From Candidatus Woesearchaeota archaeon (GTDB taxonomy: Archaea > Nanobdellota > Nanobdellia > Woesearchaeales > JAGVYJ01): a DNA stretch of 5,405 bases. The DNA is taken from contig JAGVYJ010000057.1 of assembly GCA_018303315.1 (NCBI GenBank), positions 1 to 5,405 on the forward strand. Direction: 5' to 3'. Numbering within the stretch: position 1 is the first letter of the stretch; each line of letters opens with the position of its first letter. The position numbers and the translations under genes are program-made. Below are positions 1 to 4,983 of the stretch, piece after piece. The notes below the pieces were generated by a model. It saw nothing but the letters and a program-made list of their open reading frames with translations. It was not told the DNA's origin and made no database searches.

Positions 1-16
1 TCAGTTCTTTGTTCAT
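1..16 (-). CDS. 5' end of an unidentified gene (first five codons only)
   Basis: Only the start of this gene lies in the window. It reads M-N-K-E-L from an ATG at 16-14 and then runs off the left edge. The start is supported by a strong Shine-Dalgarno motif, GGAGGT (29-24), with a 7-nt spacer. That motif is embedded in the last codons of the upstream gene, whose TAA (20-18) ends one base before this ATG. The tight spacing implies co-transcription with the Cys-rich membrane protein gene. Nothing can be said about its product. Confidence 0.55.
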
Positions 17-17
17 T

Positions 18-671
18 TTAACAACCTCCCACCATGTCTGGTAAATCCTGAAGATTGGCAGGAACTATCTGCCCTCCCTGTCCTCCTCCTGCCCGGGCCC
101 CCTCGAAATCCAACATCAATGCTGCAATATCCGGGCTGAATTGGCCTGCCTGGTTCTCCTGAATATATTTTGTCATCATCTGCTTCGGAAAGAACAGCCC
201 TTTCCATCTGGCAAGCTCCCTGAGGATATAATCGTCTGTGAAATCATCTCCGTGGTATTTTACAAGGTAGGCTGAAAGGCCTCGCATCGCCTGTGAATGG
301 GCACAGCCGCACGCAGCCTGGCCGTTGGGAAAGACGAGGCTACTGGCACCGCAGCAGTATTCGCATGCTATCAGGCTTCCGACTGCTATGTATCTGGTTA
401 TCTCTTCCTCAGTTTCAAGCTGTATCCTTTTTCTGCCATATGTCGGATCTAGGGAAGCAAGAATGTCAAGGCTTTCAACAGGGTTTTCAAAGCTCACTCC
501 GAGTTCATCTCCGTAAATGCCCGGGATGCCTCTCGGGATTACAACCGTGACTGCATCTCCAGCAGGGTACTGGTTGAAAGCCAAAATCATGGCAATAATC
601 CCCATCAGCGCGAATGACGCCTTCCTGATTGTGGAATTTTTTATTTCAAATTCGATTTTTTCTTTTGCCAA
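18..671 (-). CDS. Membrane-anchored Cys/His-rich protein of unknown function (CxxCC...CGCxH motif)
   Basis: The 217-residue protein has no function I can name. It has a charged N-terminus, one hydrophobic segment at about residues 18-32 (uncleaved anchor or signal peptide), and a domain probably outside the membrane. Its core is a cysteine cluster: C103-x2-C106-C107, then C121-x-C123-x-H125 followed by SQAMRG. After this comes a conserved-looking helical stretch with W156-K157 and F160-F161-P162. Cys/His spacing of this kind suggests metal or haem binding or a redox-active site. The CGC core loosely recalls bacterial PCYCGC-motif proteins, but I cannot show homology. The tail is Gly-rich (194-200) and the last residue is Cys217. 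The start is TTG at 671-669, supported by GGTGAT 5 nt upstream. It lies 144 bp downstream of the membrane winged-helix gene on the same strand, with its own TATA box. The reading frame is solid; the function is open. Confidence 0.85.
   Translation of the reverse strand: MAKEKIEFEIKNSTIRKASFALMGIIAMILAFNQYPAGDAVTVVIPRGIPGIYGDELGVSFENPVESLDILASLDPTYGRKRIQLETEEEITRYIAVGSLIACEYCCGASSLVFPNGQAACGCAHSQAMRGLSAYLVKYHGDDFTDDYILRELARWKGLFFPKQMMTKYIQENQAGQFSPDIAALMLDFEGARAGGGQGGQIVPANLQDLPDMVGGC
24..29 (-). promoter_or_regulatory. Shine-Dalgarno site for the gene leaving the left edge
   Basis: GGAGGT read on the minus strand, 7 nt before an ATG at 16-14. It lies inside the 3' end of the preceding coding region, over the Gly-Gly codons just before the terminal Cys, and is the main reason to believe a further gene starts at 16. 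Confidence 0.6.
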
Positions 672-676
672 AATTT

Positions 677-682
677 ATCACC
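677..682 (-). promoter_or_regulatory. Shine-Dalgarno site deciding the TTG start of the Cys-rich gene
   Basis: GGTGAT on the minus strand, 5 nt before TTG (671-669). It matches the anti-SD tail of archaeal 16S rRNA. No ATG in this frame precedes the hydrophobic segment closely enough to compete, so TTG is the preferred start. Confidence 0.65.
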
Positions 683-715
683 TTGATAGTTTTACAGCCA
701 TTGTAATCCATTTCG

Positions 716-728
716 ATATATATTTAAC
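716..728 (-). promoter_or_regulatory. TATA box for the Cys-rich membrane protein gene
   Basis: On the minus strand the sequence TTAAATATATAT (727-716) resembles an archaeal TATA box. Transcription starting about 26 bp downstream (near 696) would give a leader of roughly 25 nt that includes the GGTGAT ribosome site. A second, more distal A/T element (TTTTAAA, around 775-781) is an alternative. Confidence 0.5.
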
Positions 729-729
729 C

Positions 730-767
730 TGGATAACTATAGAAGAATACTTACTTGAAATTATCCA
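730..767. repeat. Inverted repeat upstream of the Cys-rich gene promoter
   Basis: Perfect 7-bp arms TGGATAA (730-736) and TTATCCA (761-767) are separated by 24 bp. The inner arm abuts the TATA box at 716-728, in the region where transcription factor B and regulators bind. The arm centres are 31 bp apart, about three helical turns. It is a possible paired operator, but 7-bp arms in AT-rich DNA can arise by chance. Confidence 0.4.
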
Positions 768-781
768 TAAACCTTTAAAAT

Positions 782-800
782 TGTTCAGAACTGTTCAGAA
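782..800. repeat. Tandem 10-bp repeat of alternating GTTC/GAAC half-sites
   Basis: The 9-mer TGTTCAGAA occurs at 782-790 and again at 792-800, a 10-bp period. As a result GTTC-a-GAAC (783-791) and GAAC-t-GTTC (788-796) form two overlapping palindromes. The site lies between the membrane winged-helix gene and the Cys-rich gene, upstream of the latter's promoter. It is a candidate regulator-binding site. Confidence 0.5.
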
Positions 801-815
801 ATCTCTATTCGTGCT

Positions 816-1361
816 TTATTTCAGATATACACGATTAATTTTGCCTTCCTGCACCTTTTTTACAAGCCCTTTTTTCTCAAAGCCAGCCAGAACCATGCTG
901 ACCTTGGACTTTGACAGGTCTGTCCGGAGCACAAGGGTGCTCTGCGAAATCCCGTCCTGCCCTTTTACTGCCTTGAGTACTTTCTGTTCATCCGCATCAA
1001 GGCCTTTCAGCAAAAGCTCAAAATCATGTTCCTCTTTCTTGTTTATCGTCTGGTTCTCAATGGCTTTGGCTAGTTCCCTGCTTGTCCTGACCAGTCTGTC
1101 CTGAGTCCTGTCAACGAATCCTAAGTATATGCCGAATAGTATAGCTGCAATTATCAAGGTTGCGCCAAGTGTGGTGGGCAGTTCCAGGCTGCTGATTGCC
1201 TCATGGGGGCATGTCTCTGAGCCGTGCGCCTCGCAAATGCCGCCTGCCTCCTCAAGGCGCTGCAACTGAGCTTGTTCAGCTTGTCCTCTAAAATAGCCCA
1301 GCATCACGGCTGTCAGCAGGGCAAAAAGAATAATCCCGTAGCCAATCTTTCTGGTATCCAT
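816..1361 (-). CDS. Membrane-anchored winged-helix transcriptional regulator with Cys/His sensor loop
   Basis: The 181-residue protein joins two membrane helices (about 7-24 and 63-83) to a cytoplasmic linker and a C-terminal MarR/ArsR-like winged helix. In that domain, residues 122-133 form the first helix, 139-146 the second, 150-165 the recognition helix, and 166-181 the wing, ending in a typical K-x-N-R-V-Y-L strand. The basic N-terminus (R4, K5) predicts N-in topology, so the 25-62 loop faces outside. That loop holds C43-x2-H46-x4-C51-P-H53, a plausible metal- or thiol-sensing site. Known family behaviour (DNA binding by the winged helix) plus this loop suggests a one-component transmembrane sensor-regulator; the ligand is unknown. 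The ATG start at 1361 lies about 27 bp from a TATA box, so the mRNA would be leaderless. The gene follows the PepSY-like gene with a 23-bp gap. The target may be its own cluster, where operator-like repeats are visible. Confidence 0.85.
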   Translation of the reverse strand: MDTRKIGYGIILFALLTAVMLGYFRGQAEQAQLQRLEEAGGICEAHGSETCPHEAISSLELPTTLGATLIIAAILFGIYLGFVDRTQDRLVRTSRELAKAIENQTINKKEEHDFELLLKGLDADEQKVLKAVKGQDGISQSTLVLRTDLSKSKVSMVLAGFEKKGLVKKVQEGKINRVYLK

Positions 1362-1383
1362 GGCTGCAATTATAATCAGCTTG

Positions 1384-1392
1384 TTTAAATAT
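1384..1392 (-). promoter_or_regulatory. TATA box for the membrane winged-helix regulator gene
   Basis: ATATTTAAA on the minus strand is centred about 27 bp before the ATG at 1361, the distance expected when transcription starts at the start codon itself. It overlaps the TAA stop of the upstream PepSY-like gene (1387-1385), so the regulator probably has its own promoter inside the cluster. No Shine-Dalgarno motif precedes the ATG, which fits a leaderless mRNA. Confidence 0.6.
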
Positions 1393-1870
1393 CTTTACCA
1401 TATCCGAAAATCGAGCTGGCTTTATGCATGATTATTTCTCCAGTAGCTGCATCAATGCGAATGTTGATTGTCCTGAAGGCCGAGCTGATGATGGTCAGGT
1501 TCCAAACCTGCATGTCCCCGGCATTCTGAAGGATGGTTATCTTTTTTTGCATCAGGTCATTTGGGTACAGCCTGGCCCTTAGCTTAAGCGCCTTTCGCCA
1601 TGCATCATCCAAGGAAATTTTTACATTTTTCATATCAATCGGCTCCAGGCTTCCGCTTTCCTTGTACACTTCTGAAATCTCATTTCTCTTAACGGATTCC
1701 CCGGCCATTTCAAAGCTGGTTATAGTGTCCTTGTTTTTGTCATAATAACTGAGCTGCCATCCCTGTTCAGGGTCCATGGTGAAAAAGCTTGTCAGGTAAT
1801 CCTGGGCATGGCCCTTTCTCCACTCCTTGAAAGCTGTGCTTTGCTCAAGTTTTTCCAGGATTTCTTTCAA
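1385..1870 (-). CDS. Soluble PepSY-like domain protein, function unknown
   Basis: A 161-residue protein with no signal peptide or membrane segment. The C-terminal part (about 83-150) looks like a PepSY-type unit: a helix with D88-D89-A90-W91, a strand ending V122-W123-N124-L125, and a final strand N136-I-x-I-D140-A-x-T-G144-E-I, the usual PepSY ending. The N-terminal part holds a helix (3-19, with F14-K-E-W17) and Y25-L-T-S-F-F, then W38-x-L-x-Y42-Y43. PepSY domains in other proteins are mostly secreted or membrane-linked and often inhibitory; a cytosolic role here is unclear. I chose TTG at 1870-1868 because GGAGGT sits exactly 6 nt upstream. The reading frame stays open further upstream to 2215, but that extension runs antisense to the divergent gene and past the promoter, so it is not coding. 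The gene is followed after 23 bp by the membrane winged-helix gene. Confidence 0.8.
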   Translation of the reverse strand: MKEILEKLEQSTAFKEWRKGHAQDYLTSFFTMDPEQGWQLSYYDKNKDTITSFEMAGESVKRNEISEVYKESGSLEPIDMKNVKISLDDAWRKALKLRARLYPNDLMQKKITILQNAGDMQVWNLTIISSAFRTINIRIDAATGEIIMHKASSIFGYGKDI

Positions 1871-1876
1871 TGCTGC

Positions 1877-1882
1877 ACCTCC
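1877..1882 (-). promoter_or_regulatory. Shine-Dalgarno site deciding the TTG start of the PepSY-like gene
   Basis: GGAGGT on the minus strand, 6 nt before TTG (1870-1868). It is the strongest ribosome site in this stretch and fixes a start far inside the longest open frame. Confidence 0.7.
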
Positions 1883-1916
1883 ATTGCACTCTTCTGTTGC
1901 AGCTAAGTGACAAAGA

Positions 1917-1927
1917 TTTATAAAATA
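1917..1927. promoter_or_regulatory. Near-symmetrical TATA element serving divergent genes
   Basis: TTTATAAAATA reads as a TATA box in both directions. On the plus strand its centre is about 25-26 bp from the ATG at 1947, predicting a leaderless mRNA. On the minus strand a start about 26 bp away (near 1895) gives a leader of roughly 25 nt carrying the GGAGGT site of the PepSY-like gene. The purine-rich bases just before it (GACAAAG) resemble a BRE for the plus-strand direction. Confidence 0.6.
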
Positions 1928-1946
1928 TTGTGCGTTCCCCAGCTTT

Positions 1947-2549
1947 ATGAATCCTGAGAAACGCATAGTCACCCAATGGCTCAACACCCATGGTTTTTTC
2001 ACTGTTTCTGATATCAATGCCGGCAGGAACAGGGTTATTGACAGCATTGCAATAAGGCGTTCCGAGAAGGGAGACATCGTCTGGCATGTAGAAGTGGCAG
2101 CCTCGATTTCCCAGGCCACTCCCACGAAACAGCAGGTGGAGGAACTGGAGAAGCGCTTCCATGAGCCTGTTGTCGAGAAAACGATGCAGAGAAAGGTTAG
2201 AGAACTGCTTGGCAAGGACTTGCCTTACCAGAATGTGCTGGTCACCACAGCCAGGGGAGTCAGGCTGAAGGAAATTGAGATTGTGAAATTCGATGAGGTT
2301 CTGGTTGACACGGTGAAGAAGCTGGACAGGCAAAATTACGGAGATCCAGTCACGAGAAGCCTGCAGCTGGTTAAGTTCCTGATGCTGAGCAATCCAAAGA
2401 CCCTGGCCAAGATGCTGGTCACTGATTTCTTTACCTTAAGGAAATCCAGGAGGTTTGTCAGGGCGATTGAATCGCTGAACCCGAAGAAGGTTGTGAAGAA
2501 GCTTGCCCTTCCGAAGGAGAAAACCCTTGACCTCTTTTTCAAGAAGTAA
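1947..2549 (+). CDS. Probable PD-(D/E)XK nuclease-fold protein, possibly catalytically altered
   Basis: A 200-residue soluble protein. The first 60 residues look like the core of a restriction-endonuclease-like fold. E4 lies in the first helix (N-P-E-K...W11-L-x-x-x-G16-F-F), followed by a strand, then V30-I-D32-S-I-A-I-R and W46-H-V-E49-V-A51-x-S53. D32 and E49 sit where the PD and (D/E)xK acids belong, but position 51 is Ala instead of Lys. Either another lysine (for example K61) substitutes, or the protein binds nucleic acid without cutting. The C-terminal half (about 128-200) is helical and very basic (R/K-rich around 165-190), consistent with nucleic-acid binding. The fold is inferred from motif spacing only. 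The ATG is set by the TATA box about 26 bp upstream. The gene diverges from the PepSY-like gene and converges with DUF99; its TAA directly abuts the DUF99 stop. Confidence 0.8.
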   Translation: MNPEKRIVTQWLNTHGFFTVSDINAGRNRVIDSIAIRRSEKGDIVWHVEVAASISQATPTKQQVEELEKRFHEPVVEKTMQRKVRELLGKDLPYQNVLVTTARGVRLKEIEIVKFDEVLVDTVKKLDRQNYGDPVTRSLQLVKFLMLSNPKTLAKMLVTDFFTLRKSRRFVRAIESLNPKKVVKKLALPKEKTLDLFFKK

Positions 2550-3107
2550 TCATGCCCTTCCCCTGCTTTCCCCATCCATTATCCCGGACGCAATGATGTG
2601 GGCAAGCCTGAGCGGTTCAGGGATATTGCCGTGCTTCACAGTCATGCTGGCTATTTTCCTGACAAACTCCTCGTCGCACCCTGCAAACTGGACATAGAGA
2701 TGATTCACTTTCCTTATCGGCCCTGCTTTTTCCAGCAACCTTACCTTGCTTCCCATCCCAAGCCTTTCGAGCGACGCTTTGAGGTCTTTCCTTGGCTGCC
2801 GCCTCATAACCACGATGACAGGTATCTTCAGCTTTCTTGCAATTTCCTGTATGTCGATGATGTTAAGGCCTGCAAAAGCAAGCCCTTTGAGCAGCACAAC
2901 CCTTATCTGTGGCCTGAACTTTGAGTTGGAAAGCATATTTACTATTCTCTGAGTGCTGTCCGTGCCATCAACCGTAACCTCAGTTGTGAGAATCCCGTCA
3001 AGGAAGCTGCCTCCGCGGAAAAAAGTGCCCACTACCAGTGTCTTCCTGTCCCTGAATTTGTCAAACGGTGAGTCGTCAAGCCCGACTATCCTTATCTCTT
3101 TCTTCAT
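2550..3107 (-). CDS. DUF99 (UPF0215) family protein
   Basis: At 185 residues the protein is normal length for the family and carries its conserved blocks in order: R6-I-x-G9-L-D11-D12-S-P-F near the N-terminus, V26-G-T-F-F-R31-G-G, L36-D-G-x-x-T-T-E43-V-x-V-D47-G-x-D50-S-T, a central L-L-K-G-x-A-F-A-G strand, P-V-I-V-V-x-R-R, and the C-terminal I162-P-E-P-L-R167-x-A-H170 plus G179-E-S-R-G. DUF99 is a largely archaeal family with structural similarity to endonuclease V; its cellular role is not established. The acidic D11, E43 and D47 are the sort of residues expected at an EndoV-like metal site, though activity is unproven. I placed the start at ATG 3107 (M-K-K-E-I-R), where the family normally begins, instead of an in-frame ATG 13 codons upstream that leaves little room for the promoter. 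It is divergent from glmS. Confidence 0.9.
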   Translation of the reverse strand: MKKEIRIVGLDDSPFDKFRDRKTLVVGTFFRGGSFLDGILTTEVTVDGTDSTQRIVNMLSNSKFRPQIRVVLLKGLAFAGLNIIDIQEIARKLKIPVIVVMRRQPRKDLKASLERLGMGSKVRLLEKAGPIRKVNHLYVQFAGCDEEFVRKIASMTVKHGNIPEPLRLAHIIASGIMDGESRGRA

Positions 3108-3130
3108 GCATATGCTGTAATGTTGCAGAA

Positions 3131-3141
3131 TAATAATATTA
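3131..3141 (-). promoter_or_regulatory. Candidate TATA box for the DUF99 gene
   Basis: The A/T tract TAATATTATTA on the minus strand is centred about 28 bp before the ATG at 3107, compatible with a leaderless mRNA. A second candidate, TATTTTATAA (3158-3149), would give a leader of about 20 nt and overlaps one arm of the inverted repeat. I cannot decide between them. Confidence 0.4.
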
Positions 3142-3144
3142 CGC

Positions 3145-3181
3145 ATTGTTATAAAATATTTTTTAATGGTTCTATAACAAT
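3145..3181. repeat. Perfect 9-bp inverted repeat between DUF99 and glmS promoters
   Basis: Arms ATTGTTATA (3145-3153) and TATAACAAT (3173-3181) are exact reverse complements with a 19-bp spacer. The right arm ends about 11 bp before the glmS TATA box. The left arm overlaps a candidate TATA box for DUF99. It lies upstream of the predicted glmS transcription start, so it would act as a DNA-level operator, not as an RNA hairpin in glmS mRNA. Confidence 0.55.
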
Positions 3182-3192
3182 CATAGTAATAC

Positions 3193-3201
3193 TTTTAAAT
3201 A
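3193..3201 (+). promoter_or_regulatory. TATA box for glmS (leaderless)
   Basis: TTTTAAATA is centred 26 bp before the A of the ATG at 3223. This spacing places transcription start at or next to that codon, so the mRNA would lack a leader and the upstream ATG at 3214 would not be transcribed. No Shine-Dalgarno motif is present. Confidence 0.7.
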
Positions 3202-3222
3202 AGAGCTACCTTAATGAGCAGT

Positions 3223-4983
3223 ATGTGCGGAATCATCGGTGTGAAAGGAAAGTCTAATTCCAGCCAGCTGGTCCTCAAGGGGCTGAAGCGGATGGAGTAC
3301 AGGGGCTATGACTCCTGGGGCATTGCCATGGCAAACCGGAAATTAAAGGTGGTAAAGGAGGTTGGGAAAATAAGTGATGTCGCCATCAGGCCATTCATAA
3401 TAGACGGAAGCCAGCTTGCCATAGGGCACACCAGGTGGGCCACTCACGGCCTTGTCACAAAGGAGAATGCCCACCCGCATCTGTCATGCAATGGCGAAGT
3501 TGCAATTGTACACAACGGCATAATTGAAAACTACCAGGAGCTGAAGAAGGAGCTTATTGAGAAAGGGCATAAGTTCCGCTCAGCCACAGACTCAGAAACC
3601 ATAGCCCATCTCATTGAGGAAAACCTCAACAAAGGCTTTCCTGAAGCTGTAAGGCTGGCATTCTCAAGGCTGCAGGGAAGAAATGCCATGTGCGCTATAT
3701 CAACTTCCTCCCACGAACTCGTCGGAGCCAGGAATGGCTCACCCCTTATCGTGGGCCTGAATGACACCGACGCCTTCATTGCCTCTGACATCCCGGCCTT
3801 CCTGGAAAACACGCGCAACATTGCTTACCTGGATGACCTTGAAATGGCTGTGTTCGACAAGTCAGTCAAGTTTTTTGATGTTATGACCGGAAAGCCTGTT
3901 CAGAAGAAAATCGAGCATATTTCCTGGAACATTGAGCAGGCAAAAAAGGGAGACTATCCTCATTACATGATTAAGGAGATCCTCGAGCAGACGCAGAGCA
4001 TCGAGCGTGCTGCAAAGCAGGATAAAAGGCAGCTCCTCGGGATTGCAAAGGAAATCCGTAAGGCAAAAGGCTCTTTCTTGGTGGCCTGCGGCACATCAGG
4101 ATATGCGGCCATGGAAGCACAGTATTTCTTCTCAGGAATCGCCGGAAAGCACCTGAATTCTGTTGTAGGTTCGGAATTCTCTTCTTTCAGGCATTTCCTT
4201 ACCCCGAAAAGCCTGATAATCGCCATTTCCCAGAGCGGAGAAACTGCCGACACGCTGGAAGCAGTTGATGTTGCAAGAAAAATGAAAAGCAGGGTTATAT
4301 CCATAGTTAATGTAATGGGCTCAAGCCTTGCAAGACAGTCAGACCATTTTTTCCTGACCAATGCAGGCCCGGAAATCTGCGTATGCTCCACAAAGGCATT
4401 CACTTCCCAGCTAAGCGTGCTTCTCCTGCTTGCCTATGCTTCTGCAGGCAAGCTTTCTGAAGGCATTTCTCTTCTTCAGGATACCGCAGACCAGGTCAAG
4501 CTGATGCTCAATGATGGCTTCCTGGCAAAGCTCCGCAAGCTCAGCGCCAGCCTGGCGCAAAAGGATGACATATATGTCATAGGCCGTGGCCTGAACTATC
4601 CCATTGCCTTGGAGGCAGCGCTCAAAATAAAGGAAGTGAGCTACATCCATGCAGAGGGCTTTGCCGCAGGTGAGCTCAAGCATGGCGTAATAGCGCTGGT
4701 GGAAAAGGGAACGCCATGCATAGCATTTGTCAGCAATGACGAGCACAGGCAGGCAACACTCAGCGGCGCAATCGAGATGAAATCACGGGGGGGATTTATC
4801 ATAGGGATATCACCTGAGCAGGATGAGGCTTTTGACGCATGGATACCCGTTCCTGATGCAGGGAATGCCCAGCCTCTGGTCAATGTCATTCCGGCGCAGC
4901 TTCTTGCTTATTATCTTGCCGTTGCCAGGCACTTGGATCCTGACAAGCCAAGGAACCTCGCCAAGAGCGTTACTGTAAAATGA
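3223..4983 (+). CDS. glmS: Glutamine--fructose-6-phosphate aminotransferase (isomerizing)
   Basis: GlmS converts fructose-6-phosphate and glutamine into glucosamine-6-phosphate and glutamate, the committed step to UDP-GlcNAc, in the cytosol. The 586 residues (E. coli GlmS has about 609) hold a class II glutaminase domain (about 2-215), then two SIS domains (about 270-400 and 435-575). Visible key residues are nucleophile C2 in M-C-G-I-I-G, R71-W72, H97-N98-G99 and D123. Sugar-phosphate sites are C289-G-T-S and S336-Q-S-G-E-T, followed by C-S-T-K-A-F-T-S-Q. Isomerase-site equivalents of E. coli E488, H504 and K603 are E471, H487 and K581. The end reads K-S-V-T-V-K instead of the common -E. I start at 3223 instead of the in-frame ATG 3214 because the catalytic Cys must follow the removed Met, and because the TATA spacing fits. 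The TGA overlaps the next gene's ATG. Everything needed for activity seems present. Confidence 0.97.
   Translation: MCGIIGVKGKSNSSQLVLKGLKRMEYRGYDSWGIAMANRKLKVVKEVGKISDVAIRPFIIDGSQLAIGHTRWATHGLVTKENAHPHLSCNGEVAIVHNGIIENYQELKKELIEKGHKFRSATDSETIAHLIEENLNKGFPEAVRLAFSRLQGRNAMCAISTSSHELVGARNGSPLIVGLNDTDAFIASDIPAFLENTRNIAYLDDLEMAVFDKSVKFFDVMTGKPVQKKIEHISWNIEQAKKGDYPHYMIKEILEQTQSIERAAKQDKRQLLGIAKEIRKAKGSFLVACGTSGYAAMEAQYFFSGIAGKHLNSVVGSEFSSFRHFLTPKSLIIAISQSGETADTLEAVDVARKMKSRVISIVNVMGSSLARQSDHFFLTNAGPEICVCSTKAFTSQLSVLLLLAYASAGKLSEGISLLQDTADQVKLMLNDGFLAKLRKLSASLAQKDDIYVIGRGLNYPIALEAALKIKEVSYIHAEGFAAGELKHGVIALVEKGTPCIAFVSNDEHRQATLSGAIEMKSRGGFIIGISPEQDEAFDAWIPVPDAGNAQPLVNVIPAQLLAYYLAVARHLDPDKPRNLAKSVTVK

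Noticed and set aside
1872..1903. 6-bp inverted repeat GCTGCA/TGCAGC flanking the SD of the PepSY-like gene as a translational switch
   Set aside because: The distal arm (1898-1903) lies at or before the predicted transcription start near 1895, so the hairpin would probably not be in the mRNA; the arms are short.
1871..2215. N-terminal extension of the minus-strand PepSY-like frame up to 2215
   Set aside because: It runs antisense through the nuclease-like gene and across the shared TATA element, its residue composition is unlike the rest of the protein, and a strong GGAGGT/TTG start explains the real N-terminus.
2526..2543. CTTGA/TCAAG hairpin with T-run as a terminator
   Set aside because: Only 5-bp arms, the T-run is inside the loop instead of after the stem, and it lies within coding sequence.
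3108..3146. Upstream in-frame ATG of DUF99 (13 extra residues)
   Set aside because: The family begins at the M-K-K-E-I-R position, and the extension covers the best-placed TATA candidate.
3108..3222. glmS ribozyme or riboswitch upstream of glmS
   Set aside because: The TATA spacing predicts a leaderless mRNA, the gap is only 115 bp of AT-rich DNA, and no ribozyme-like structured GC-rich core is visible.
3531..4889. Several open frames antisense to or shifted within glmS
   Set aside because: They are shadows of a confidently identified gene, with no recognisable domains, promoters or ribosome sites.
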